Shown here in pieces: positions 50,872 through 58,800 of a stretch of DNA of 64,000 bases. The DNA comes from Clostridia bacterium (GTDB taxonomy: Bacteria > Bacillota_A > Clostridia > Oscillospirales > CAG-272): positions 1 through 64,000 of the forward strand of contig JAFTSQ010000005.1 in the NCBI GenBank assembly GCA_017467205.1. Reading direction: 5' to 3'. The translations under genes and the position numbers were made by a program. The notes under the pieces were generated by a model. That model was not told where the DNA came from and did not search any database. It saw only the letters and a program-made list of their open reading frames with translations. The number at the start of each line of letters is the position of its first letter. The stretch's first letter is position 1.

Positions 50872-52032
50872 GTGGAGCAGAGAACGAAAAATATACTTTT
50901 TGCGCTGATTCGTTCTGCGATAAGCGGCAAAAAGCTCACGGATGAGGAAAGAAGCTCCTTTTCTCGCGAGAGGCTGGAGGAGCTTATCAAGCTTTCGGCG
51001 AAGCACGACGTTGACCACCTCGTCGCGTTTGGCTTGAAGCAAAACGGGCTTCTTGAAAAGGAGGACGCACCTATTGAAAAATGCGTTCTCAAGGCGGTCT
51101 TTAGGCATCAGCAGCTCAAATATGAGGTGGAGCGGCTCACGGCGGCGCTTGAGGCGAAGGGCATAGCCTTTATGCCCTTGAAGGGCACTGTTCTGCGCGG
51201 GTATTATCCGCAAGGCTGGATGCGAACGAGCTGTGATATTGACGTTTTAGTTCACCGCGAGCAGCTTGATGATGCGATAGCCTATCTGAAAAGTGAGCTG
51301 AAATATACCGAGGGTGAGCGCGCGACGCACGACGTATCGCTCTTCAGCCCCTCGGGCAATCATATCGAGCTTCATTTCGACCTCGTTGAAGAGGGGCGCG
51401 CGAATTCCGCCGCCGAGGTTTTAAGCTCGGTTTGGTCTGATGCGCGGCTATGTGAGGGTAGCGAATACAAGTACGAGATGAGCGACGCTTTCTTCTATTT
51501 TTATCATATCGCGCATATGGCGAAGCATTTCGAGTGCGGCGGATGCGGCATTCGCCCCTTCGTCGACCTTTGGATTCTCGACGCGCTTGACGGGGTGGAT
51601 ATCGCCGCTCGCGACGGGCTTTTGGAAAAGGGCGGTCTTTTGAAATTTGCAAATGCGGCAAGAGAGCTCTCGGGCGTTTGGCTTGGCGGCAGGGAAGAGT
51701 GTGAGCTGACGGAGCGGCTTGGCGGCTTTTTGCTTCACGGCGGTGCTTTCGGCTCGTCGGACAACCGCGTCGCACTTCAGCAGAAAAAGCGCGGCGGCAA
51801 ATTCGGCTATCTGATGTCGCGCCTCTTTATCCCGTATTCAAAGCTTAAGCTCTATTATCCCGTCCTCGAAAAGCATCGCTGGCTGACCCCCGTTATGCAG
51901 GTCAGACGGTGGTTTATGCTTTTGCGCCCGGACGTTGCTAAAAGGGCAAAGGGCGAGATTGCCGCAAATAAAAATATCAAGCAGTCGGATGCGGAAAATA
52001 TGCGCGCGCTTATGGACGATATAGGACTGTAA
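50872..52032 (+). CDS. NTP_transf_5-family nucleotidyltransferase-like protein
   Basis: A 386-aa protein, GTG start after AAAAGGAGAG. GIAFMPLKGTVLRGYYP and RTSCDIDVLVHREQLDDAI (metal-binding D-I-D) are the signature of the uncharacterised NTP_transf_5 family, common at the ends of capsule and glycopeptide loci. HDVSLFSPSGNHIELHFDL supplies a third acid. The C-terminal half is helical. Function is unknown, probably a transfer step in glycan modification. It is the last gene of the locus. Confidence 0.85.
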   Translation: MEQRTKNILFALIRSAISGKKLTDEERSSFSRERLEELIKLSAKHDVDHLVAFGLKQNGLLEKEDAPIEKCVLKAVFRHQQLKYEVERLTAALEAKGIAFMPLKGTVLRGYYPQGWMRTSCDIDVLVHREQLDDAIAYLKSELKYTEGERATHDVSLFSPSGNHIELHFDLVEEGRANSAAEVLSSVWSDARLCEGSEYKYEMSDAFFYFYHIAHMAKHFECGGCGIRPFVDLWILDALDGVDIAARDGLLEKGGLLKFANAARELSGVWLGGREECELTERLGGFLLHGGAFGSSDNRVALQQKKRGGKFGYLMSRLFIPYSKLKLYYPVLEKHRWLTPVMQVRRWFMLLRPDVAKRAKGEIAANKNIKQSDAENMRALMDDIGL

Positions 52033-52033
52033 A

Positions 52034-52232
52034 GTGCCGATTTTGCGACACGCTTGCGTGTCATTCTGAGCGAAGTCACGCCGAGATTTCACTCGGCTAC
52101 GCCTCGTGCTTTTGGGCAAAGCCCCAAAAGTTCGACGATGCTCAGGATGACACCTTCGGTGTCCGGCGGGACGCAGTCGAAATCCGACCTTCGGGAGGAT
52201 CAAACGCGACGGGGCGCGTTTGGAATCTCGCA
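52034..52232. repeat. Composite palindromic repeat ('TCATTCTGAGCG' family)
   Basis: GTGTCATTCTGAGCGAAG and CGATGCTCAGGATGACAC face each other across nested palindromes (CTTTTGGGCAAAGCCCCAAAAG, GACACGCTTGCGTGTC). GATTTTGCGA at the start and TCTCGCAAAAATC at the end (about 52230-52242) form outer inverted ends. It is related to the element at 24438-24602. Confidence 0.75.
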
Positions 52233-52287
52233 AAAATCAGTTATTTAATGTGACATAGCCAAATGAAAAATGTTTTTCTTGATTAGG

Positions 52288-52325
52288 GACTCGAAGCCAC
52301 AGCTCCGAGTCTCGGCTTGTTTTTT
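52288..52325 (+). terminator. Terminator with possible pseudoknot
   Basis: AAGCC (52294-52298) pairs with GGCTT (52314-52318), followed by six T's, and GACTCG (52288-52293) pairs with CGAGTC (52306-52311). The two helices interlock, so they form either a pseudoknot or alternative folds. It lies before the promoter of the decarboxylase genes and so ends transcripts from upstream. Confidence 0.55.
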
Positions 52326-52356
52326 GCCTAATTATGTCTTTTTTATTAAAAAATGC

Positions 52357-52385
52357 TTGAAATTAGCAGTATAGTTTGCTATAAT
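52357..52385 (+). promoter_or_regulatory. Promoter of the decarboxylase beta-subunit operon
   Basis: TTGAAA (52357-52362), 17-bp spacer, TATAAT (52380-52385). Confidence 0.82.
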
Positions 52386-52461
52386 ATGTAATGCTGGGTA
52401 AAATTGACTCTGATAAAACGCGCGCTATGCGCGAACAATTTAATGAAAGGAATAAAAACTT

Positions 52462-53706
52462 ATGTCAGAACTTCTTAGTCTGTTCAACTCGATTCTTGCA
52501 TTCGGTCGGGACGGAAACTGGAAAATGATTGTCATGTGGATTATAGGTGGAGTTCTTATCTACCTTGCCATCAAAAAGGAAATGGAGCCGACGCTCCTTT
52601 TGCCGATAGGCTTCGGTGCAATTCTTATGAATTTCCCCGGGGTTGTAAAGGTTGTGTGTACTCTGGAAGAGGCTCACGTATACTCTACGTCCTTTATGTT
52701 TGCGAAGGATTATGCGGGCAAGGTTTGCACGGAATGCGGAGGTGCGTTGACTACCACTTATTCCGGCATTGCAGAGCCGCTTCACGAGCTTTATAATGCA
52801 GGTATTGCAAACGAGCTGTTCCCGCTTCTTTTGTTCATCGGTATCGGTGCGATGATAGATTTCGGTCCGCTGCTTAATAACCCCAAGCTTATGCTCTTCG
52901 GTGCGGCGGCACAGTTCGGTATCTTCTTCACGCTTTGTATGGCGTCCATCTTCTTCCCCGAGGCAAAGGACTTCGCGTCCATCGCTATTATCGGTGCGGC
53001 AGACGGCCCGACCTCTATCGTCGTTGCTAACCAGCTCGGCTCGAACTACGTCGGAGCTATCACCGTCGCGGCATACTCCTATATGGCGCTCGTTCCTATC
53101 ATTCAGCCTCCGGTAATCAAGGCGCTTACCACCAAGGACGAAAGACGGATCCGTATGTCCTACACGCAGAGAAGCGTATCGAAGACCACGAAGATTCTCT
53201 TCCCGATAATCATATCGATAGTTGCTTGTATCTTCGCCCCCGGTGCCGGCTCGCTTATCGGTTTCCTTATGTTCGGTAACCTTATCCGTGAGTGCGGCGT
53301 TCTCGATTCTCTTTCGGAAACCGCGCAGAAGGTGCTTGCAAACCTCGTAACCATCTTCCTCGGCATTACCATCGCCTTTAATATGACCGCAGGTCAGTTC
53401 CTCAGCGTTCAGACCCTTCTCATTATGGGTCTTGGCCTTGTCGCATTCATAGTTGATACGGCAGGCGGCGTTCTCTTCGCAAAGCTTTACAACCTTCTTG
53501 CTAAAATCTTCAAGTGGGAGCGCATCAACCCGATGATAGGTGCGGCGGGTATCTCCGCGTTCCCTATGTCCGGTCGTATAGTACACAAAATGGCACTCAA
53601 GGAAGACCCCGAGAACTTCATACTTATGCACTCCATAGGTGTTAACGTTTCCGGTCAGATAGCTTCGGTTATCGCGGGCGCACTCGTGCTCGGCTTCTTC
53701 GGTTAA
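52462..53706 (+). CDS. oadB: Na+-translocating decarboxylase beta subunit
   Basis: A 414-aa membrane protein of the OadB/GcdB/MmdB family, about 9-11 helices. IGIGAMIDFGPLLNNPKLMLFGAAAQFG, SIAIIGAADGPTSIVVANQL (the Na+-site Asp) and AAGISAFPMSGRIVHK are the conserved regions. It couples carboxybiotin decarboxylation to Na+ export. No alpha (carboxyltransferase) or biotin-carrier gene is next to it, so partners must lie elsewhere; a tiny OadG-like gene follows. The symbol is by family and the substrate acid is unknown. Confidence 0.93.
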   Translation: MSELLSLFNSILAFGRDGNWKMIVMWIIGGVLIYLAIKKEMEPTLLLPIGFGAILMNFPGVVKVVCTLEEAHVYSTSFMFAKDYAGKVCTECGGALTTTYSGIAEPLHELYNAGIANELFPLLLFIGIGAMIDFGPLLNNPKLMLFGAAAQFGIFFTLCMASIFFPEAKDFASIAIIGAADGPTSIVVANQLGSNYVGAITVAAYSYMALVPIIQPPVIKALTTKDERRIRMSYTQRSVSKTTKILFPIIISIVACIFAPGAGSLIGFLMFGNLIRECGVLDSLSETAQKVLANLVTIFLGITIAFNMTAGQFLSVQTLLIMGLGLVAFIVDTAGGVLFAKLYNLLAKIFKWERINPMIGAAGISAFPMSGRIVHKMALKEDPENFILMHSIGVNVSGQIASVIAGALVLGFFG

Positions 53707-53722
53707 TTGAAAGGAGACTATA

Positions 53723-53872
53723 ATGGGAGACCTTCAGTTTAATCTTTGGGCGTTTGTTGCCAACCTTAAGTGGATGGGCATCGGAATGCTCGGCGTATTT
53801 ATCATTATCGCTATAATAATAGCGGCAACCTATGCAATAGGTAAGCTCACGGCAGGTAAATCCGATAACTGA
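53723..53872 (+). CDS. 49-aa OadG-like small membrane protein
   Basis: A short reading frame 16 nt after the beta-subunit stop, with AAAGGAG 6-7 nt before its ATG. The product starts MGDLQFNLWAFVANLKWMGI, has one strongly hydrophobic helix (about 17-40) with a VFIIIAIIIAATYAIG core, and ends KLTAGKSDN. Position, size and single helix match the small gamma-type (OadG-related) subunit that accompanies such beta subunits. No other function is visible. Confidence 0.75.
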   Translation: MGDLQFNLWAFVANLKWMGIGMLGVFIIIAIIIAATYAIGKLTAGKSDN

Positions 53873-53891
53873 TAAAGGCACGGTAAATTAA

Positions 53892-55640
53892 ATGGATATA
53901 TTTGATATATTAGCTTTAATTGGCGGTCTGTGTCTATTCCTCTTCGGTATGAATATTATGGGCGACGGCCTTGAGCGGCGCGCCGGTAACAGTCTTAAAA
54001 ATTTGCTCGGAAAGCTTACGAACAGTAAGCTCCGCGGCTTTCTGACCGGTCTTGGCGTAACGGCGGTAATTCAGAGCTCCTCTGCAACGACGGTTATGGT
54101 CGTCGGCTTCGTTAACTCGAAGGTAATGACGCTGAAGCAGTCTATCGGCGTTATTATGGGTGCTAATATCGGAACTACCGTTACCGCTTGGATTTTGAGC
54201 CTTGGCGGCATTTCGAGCGATAATATCTTTATCAAGCTTTTGAAGCCGACCTCATTCACTCCGGTTCTGGCTCTTGTCGGTATAATACTCACGATGTTCT
54301 CCAAGTCCTCGAAGAAGAAGGACGTGGGAACAATTCTGCTCGGATTCGCAACCCTTATGTTCGGTATGGACGCTATGTCGAGTGCCGTTTCGGGTCTTGC
54401 GGATATTCCCGAGTTCCAAAATCTCTTCCTCGCGTTCAAGAACCCGATTCTCGGCGTTCTCGTCGGAGCGGCGGTTACTGCAATCATTCAATCGAGCTCT
54501 GCCTCGGTCGGTATATTGCAGGCGCTTTCCGCAACCGGTGCGATATCCTACGCCGCGGCAATTCCCATCATTATGGGTCAGAACATCGGTACTTGCGTTA
54601 CCGCAATGCTTTCATCCTTCGGAACGAATAAGAATGCAAAGCGCGCGGCTCTCGTTCACCTCTCCTTCAACGTTATCGGAACTGTCATTTGGCTTTCGGT
54701 ATTCAGCATTGTATCCGCGGTCTTTACTATTCCGATCCTTTCCGAGTCGGCAGACTATCTCGGAATTGCTGTATGCCATTCCGCATTCAATATTCTTTGC
54801 ACAGCTCTTCTTCTCCCCGCATCCTCGCTTCTTGAAAAGCTTGCGTACAAGCTTGTTCCCGAAGGAAAAGCACCCGAGAAGACGGTTGAGCTTGATGAAA
54901 GACTCCTTGCAACCCCCACCATCGCGCTTGCACAGTGCGGACGCGTTGCCTCCAAGATGGCAAGTGAGGCTGTCCGTGGCTTGAAGCTCGGTATACAGGC
55001 AATTGACGGATATACGAGCGAGCTTGCCGAGCAGGTTCGCGAAATAGAGGGCGAAACCGATCACTTCGAGGATATACTCGGAACCTATCTTACAAAGCTC
55101 AGTAAATCTCAGGTTTCGGATAACGACAGTGCAACGGTGTCCAAGCTTCTTAAGGCTATCGGTGATTTCGAGCGAATCTCCGACCACGCGGTTAATATAC
55201 TCGAGTCGGTCGAGGAGCTTCGCGAGAAGGGAATTGAATTCTCGGATTCCGCAAAGGCAGAGCTTAAAACTCTTTGCCTCGCGGTTGAGGAAATTCTCAC
55301 CTTCACCGAGGATGCCTTCGTTGGCGACTCGATAGAGATTGCCTACGAGGTAGAGCCTCTTGAGCAGGTCGTAGACCATCTCAAGTCGGTTCTCAGAAAC
55401 AGCCATATAGTAAGACTCAAGGGCGGCGAGTGCACCGTCGAGGCGGGCTTCATATGGTCTGACCTTCTTACCGACTTCGAGCGTGTCAGCGACCACTGCT
55501 CCAATATCGCGGTCGGTATTATCGACGCGCAGGACAATACTATGAATCCTCACGAGGCTTTGCGTGCCATAAAGCAGCAGGACCCTCGCTTCGAGGAGAA
55601 GCTCCAAAAGTATATGGACAAGTATTCCATAAAAGCGTAA
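53892..55640 (+). CDS. Na+/phosphate cotransporter with PhoU-like C-terminus
   Basis: A 582-aa protein. Residues about 1-310 contain eight or nine helices and two inverted repeats with the QSSSATT/QSSSASVG motifs (VIQSSSATTVMVVGFVNS and IIQSSSASVGILQALSA) of the NptA/PNaS family. Residues about 350-560 form a helical PhoU-like domain (ELAEQVREIEGETDHFEDIL; FERISDHAVNILESVEEL; DFERVSDHCSNIAVGI). It takes up phosphate with Na+. It sits 19 nt after the small membrane protein gene and is probably co-transcribed with the Na+-exporting decarboxylase genes. Confidence 0.94.
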   Translation: MDIFDILALIGGLCLFLFGMNIMGDGLERRAGNSLKNLLGKLTNSKLRGFLTGLGVTAVIQSSSATTVMVVGFVNSKVMTLKQSIGVIMGANIGTTVTAWILSLGGISSDNIFIKLLKPTSFTPVLALVGIILTMFSKSSKKKDVGTILLGFATLMFGMDAMSSAVSGLADIPEFQNLFLAFKNPILGVLVGAAVTAIIQSSSASVGILQALSATGAISYAAAIPIIMGQNIGTCVTAMLSSFGTNKNAKRAALVHLSFNVIGTVIWLSVFSIVSAVFTIPILSESADYLGIAVCHSAFNILCTALLLPASSLLEKLAYKLVPEGKAPEKTVELDERLLATPTIALAQCGRVASKMASEAVRGLKLGIQAIDGYTSELAEQVREIEGETDHFEDILGTYLTKLSKSQVSDNDSATVSKLLKAIGDFERISDHAVNILESVEELREKGIEFSDSAKAELKTLCLAVEEILTFTEDAFVGDSIEIAYEVEPLEQVVDHLKSVLRNSHIVRLKGGECTVEAGFIWSDLLTDFERVSDHCSNIAVGIIDAQDNTMNPHEALRAIKQQDPRFEEKLQKYMDKYSIKA

Positions 55641-55660
55641 GCTCTTTTATCGCTTGCATA

Positions 55661-55697
55661 AAAAACAGCCGTTGGAAGATTTCCAACGGCTGTTTTT
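55661..55697. terminator. Bidirectional terminator between convergent genes
   Basis: AAAAACAGCCGTTGGAA pairs perfectly (17 bp) with TTCCAACGGCTGTTTTT around GAT; A and T tracts serve both strands. Confidence 0.95.
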
Positions 55698-55710
55698 ATA
55701 AATTTGTAAA

Positions 55711-56421
55711 TCATTTTGATGAGTCAAGCAAAACCTCGCTGTTAGTTCCGTAGAAGATATCCTCTCTTCCGCTGATAAGCTTGAAGAACTCCTCGAGCCT
55801 ATGCCAGTTAAGGCTGTCGCAGTCCATCTCGTAGGAGTGACCCCAGATATAGAAGAGCGCGGGCTCTTCCGCTTCCATCTCAACGAACCTTTGTCCGAGC
55901 TCCATCATTTTATCGAAATCGAGGTGGAATACCGTAGGCTTGAAGTGATAAAGATTCTTCGGTATATCAAAGCCGTGCGAGCAGTCCGTTCCCCTTGCAT
56001 ACTTGATTTTCGTATGCTCGCGAATGATTCCTTCGACTCGCTCGTCAGCCGCCCAAGAGCCGCATGGGTATGCCATACCGCGTACCTCGTAGCCGACAAG
56101 TGCTTCAAGGTTCTTTCTGTCCTCTTCAACCTGGCGGATGATTTCCTCGTCCGAGCATCTTATAAGGGCGGGGTGAGTCAGCGTATGCACCGCGAGCTCG
56201 TGGTGCTCGTATATTCTCTTGACCTGTTCGGGCGCGACCTTGTAGTGCGAGATTCCCTGACCAGAGCGAAGAACGAGTATATTCGGCTTGCCGAGCAGCT
56301 CGGAATTGATATTAAAGGTGCTTTTGAGCCCGTATTTGTCAAGCAGCTCGATAAGGCGTATATCCTGAGTGACGCCGTCGTCGTAGCTGAAGGTAACTGC
56401 TTTTTTCTTTCCGCAAAACAT
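55711..56421 (-). CDS. Polysaccharide deacetylase
   Basis: A 236-aa NodB-homology enzyme without signal peptide. VTFSYDDGVTQD gives the catalytic and metal Asp pair, ELAVHTLTHPALI the two His ligands, and RGMAYPCGSW the next motif; ALFYIWGHSYE carries the late His. It removes acetyl or similar groups from sugars. The cytoplasmic location suggests small substrates such as sugar derivatives or a non-classical role. It has its own promoter, divergent from the MFS gene. Confidence 0.88.
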   Translation of the reverse strand: MFCGKKKAVTFSYDDGVTQDIRLIELLDKYGLKSTFNINSELLGKPNILVLRSGQGISHYKVAPEQVKRIYEHHELAVHTLTHPALIRCSDEEIIRQVEEDRKNLEALVGYEVRGMAYPCGSWAADERVEGIIREHTKIKYARGTDCSHGFDIPKNLYHFKPTVFHLDFDKMMELGQRFVEMEAEEPALFYIWGHSYEMDCDSLNWHRLEEFFKLISGREDIFYGTNSEVLLDSSK

Positions 56422-56452
56422 ATAGTGCGCCTCCGTTTCTTTCTATGTGATA

Positions 56453-56481
56453 ATTATACGCCAAAGGGGGAGGCGTGTCAA
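56453..56481 (-). promoter_or_regulatory. Promoter of the deacetylase gene
   Basis: On the minus strand TTGACA (56481-56476), 17 bp, TATAAT (56458-56453). Confidence 0.85.
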
Positions 56482-56510
56482 GATATAATTCAATTTTTGC
56501 GCGCCCTTTG

Positions 56511-56540
56511 TTGACAAGCGACGGTGCGGTGGGTTATAAT
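56511..56540 (+). promoter_or_regulatory. Promoter of the MFS transporter gene
   Basis: TTGACA (56511-56516), 18 bp, TATAAT (56535-56540), back-to-back with the deacetylase promoter. Confidence 0.82.
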
Positions 56541-56578
56541 GTTAAAGAAATAAATTTTCCTTTTGAAGAAAGGCCTTT

Positions 56579-57763
56579 ATGATAGATTCAAGATTCAAGC
56601 GGACGAAGCTTGCCTGCTACTCGGCGTACTTCACAATGTCGTCGGTTTTTTGTCTGCCGCCGCTTTTGTTCGTTACCTTCCGCGAGATGTACTCAATCTC
56701 CTGGACGCTCCTCGGCACGCTGGTGCTGGTGAATTTCTGCACGCAGCTGGCAACCGACCTCGTGTTCACCGCATTCTCAAATCGCTTTAATATAGGGCTT
56801 ATTGTCAAGGTAATGCCGCTTATAACCTCGCTCGGACTTCTGATATACGCCACCCTTCCGATGCTCTGTCCTTCTGCGGCGTACGCGTGGCTGTTTTTTG
56901 GAACGGTTATATTCTCGGTAGCCGCAGGGCTTTCCGAGGTGCTGCTCAGCCCGATTATAGCGGCTATCCCGTCGGAAAATCCGGGGCGGGATATGAGCCT
57001 TTTACATTCGCTTTACGCCTTCGGCGTATTCACGGTTGCCGTGATAGGCACACTTTTTCTTAAATTCGTCGGAGAGCAGAGTTGGCATTATCTTGCGCTA
57101 TTCTTCGCGGCGCTGCCTTTAATCTCGGCGGTGCTCTTTATGACGTCGCCTATGCCGAATATGAGCGGCGGTGAGGTGGAAACCGCAACGCCGAAGGCTC
57201 GAAAAAGAACGGTAGGAATCGCCCTTTGCGCCGGCTGTATATTCCTCGGAAGCTGCGCGGAGAACGCAATGTCGAATTGGATATCCGGCTTTATGGAGGC
57301 GGAGCTTTTGGTTGACAAGGCGCTTGGTGATATACTCGGCGTGGCAGGCTTTGCCATCCTTCTCGGACTTGTGAGAATTCTTTACGCAAGATGGGGCAAA
57401 AGCATCACGAGAGTGCTTCTTTTCGGAATGATAGGCGCGGCTGTCTGTTATCTCGTTGCAGGGCTTTCGTCGCATATCCTACCCGCCTTTATTGCCTGTA
57501 TTTTGACAGGAGCTTTCACGGCGATGCTTTGGCCGGGAACGCTGATAATGATGGAGGAAAAAATCCCAAACGCCGGCGTTGCGGCATACGCCTTAATGGC
57601 GGCGAGCGGCGACCTCGGCGCGTCCGTCGCGCCGCAGCTTATGGGCATCGTGGCAGACGCTTCAAGTCTGCAAACGGGTATGCTTGTCTGTTCGGCATTC
57701 CCGATTCTCGGAGTCGTTTTAGTGCTGGTGGCAATGCGATACTTCCGCTCCAATGTTATATAA
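56579..57763 (+). CDS. MFS transporter
   Basis: A 394-aa polytopic protein with 12 predicted helices. LPPLLFVTFREMYSISWTLLG, the helix-2/3 region, and GLSEVLLSPIIAAIPSENPGRDMSLLHSLYAFG resemble FucP/sugar-porter-like MFS members of Clostridia. The second half repeats the pattern (ENAMSNWISGFMEAELL). Substrate cannot be told. It is followed 76 nt later by a CPBP protease gene. Confidence 0.88.
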   Translation: MIDSRFKRTKLACYSAYFTMSSVFCLPPLLFVTFREMYSISWTLLGTLVLVNFCTQLATDLVFTAFSNRFNIGLIVKVMPLITSLGLLIYATLPMLCPSAAYAWLFFGTVIFSVAAGLSEVLLSPIIAAIPSENPGRDMSLLHSLYAFGVFTVAVIGTLFLKFVGEQSWHYLALFFAALPLISAVLFMTSPMPNMSGGEVETATPKARKRTVGIALCAGCIFLGSCAENAMSNWISGFMEAELLVDKALGDILGVAGFAILLGLVRILYARWGKSITRVLLFGMIGAAVCYLVAGLSSHILPAFIACILTGAFTAMLWPGTLIMMEEKIPNAGVAAYALMAASGDLGASVAPQLMGIVADASSLQTGMLVCSAFPILGVVLVLVAMRYFRSNVI

Positions 57764-57839
57764 AAGCGGTGCATACCAATGATCAAAGAGAGAAAGATAT
57801 ACCCACGTGTAGAAAAAACACATCTGTTTGAGGTGACTT

Positions 57840-58568
57840 GTGCTTAAAAGACTTTACGATAAAAGCAGAATATGGTTTGCAGTCGGATGGATTGTGCTCT
57901 ACTGCGTATTGATGTCGGTGGGCGACGTGCTGTCCGATACGGTGGGAGCTATGAAGGTATTTACGCTCGTGGTGGGACTTCTTTTGTCGGCAATCCTTCT
58001 CATCTTTCTCGTGCGGCACGGACTGACGGGAGAATACGGACTTTGCAGACCGAGTGCGAGTGCCGGACGGATGCTTTATTATCTTCCGCTTCTCGTTATG
58101 CTCACCGCAAACGCATGGTACGGCTTTAGGATAAACTACGGCGTGACCGAAAGCATTTTATATATTCTTTCGATGCTATGCGTCGGATTTTTGGAGGAGG
58201 TTATCTTCCGCGGTCTGCTCTTCGAGGCACTCCGCAAGGAGAGCTTTAAGGCGGCGGTGATAGTTTCGAGCGTCACTTTCGGCGTCGGGCATATTATCAA
58301 CCTATTTAACGGCTCGGGCGCGGAGCTTATACCAAATCTTTTGCAGGTGGTGTACGCCACCGCCGCAGGCTTTATGTTCGTTATGATGTACTGTAAGTCG
58401 AAAAGCCTTATCGCCTGCATTATCTCCCACGGAGTTTTCAATGCGACGAGCGTTTTTGCAAACGACCTCGCGGCGACGTTAGAAATGCGGATTTTGACCG
58501 CTATTCTGCTTACCTTGATATGCGCCTCTTACGCGACCTACCTCGCCCTGACTTTGAAAAGAGAGTAG
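57840..58568 (+). CDS. CPBP-family intramembrane metalloprotease
   Basis: A 242-aa membrane protein, GTG start after GAGGTG. Six to eight helices and the Abi/CPBP motifs: FLEEVIFRGLLFEAL (catalytic Glu-Glu and Arg), FGVGHIINL (metal His) and ISHGVFNATSV (second His). Members cleave prenylated or membrane proteins or give bacteriocin immunity. It ends at a strong terminator. The target here is unknown. Confidence 0.92.
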   Translation: MLKRLYDKSRIWFAVGWIVLYCVLMSVGDVLSDTVGAMKVFTLVVGLLLSAILLIFLVRHGLTGEYGLCRPSASAGRMLYYLPLLVMLTANAWYGFRINYGVTESILYILSMLCVGFLEEVIFRGLLFEALRKESFKAAVIVSSVTFGVGHIINLFNGSGAELIPNLLQVVYATAAGFMFVMMYCKSKSLIACIISHGVFNATSVFANDLAATLEMRILTAILLTLICASYATYLALTLKRE

Positions 58569-58589
58569 GAGAAGGCACAGAGGCAACAT

Positions 58590-58625
58590 AAAAAAGAGCA
58601 AACACGGCTGTGTTTGCTCTTTTTT
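58590..58625 (+). terminator. Terminator after the CPBP gene
   Basis: AAAAAAGAGCAAACAC pairs with GTGTTTGCTCTTTTTT around a 4-nt loop (16 bp). Confidence 0.94.
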
Positions 58626-58635
58626 GTTAGTGTTG

Positions 58636-58800
58636 AGTGATATTCTATTCGCCAAAAACTCGGCTTTGAATGCAAATAGGCGTCAAAGCCGCAATATCAC
58701 TCGGCGTAAGCCGAATATAACTGCGTAGCAATAGAACTCGCCGAAGGCGAATAGAGCTCTCGTAAATATTCCAAGCGGAATATTTACGCCAGCGGCGAAG
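58636..58800. repeat. Tandem short hairpins at the 3' end of the fusion gene
   Basis: A run of small palindromes: CGGCGTAAGCCG, CGCCGAAGGCG, AATATTCCAAGCGGAATATT, separated by 16-20-nt spacers such as AATATAACTGCGTAGCAATA. The last unit overlaps the 3' end of the minus-strand gene, so its C-terminal tail is encoded by repeat DNA. Similar hairpins (GCCTACGGC) occur at 1-40. Confidence 0.7.

Noticed and set aside
52465..53631. 388-aa charged frame opposite the decarboxylase beta subunit
   Set aside because: Complement of hydrophobic codons gives Lys/Glu/Arg-rich text; no ribosome site.
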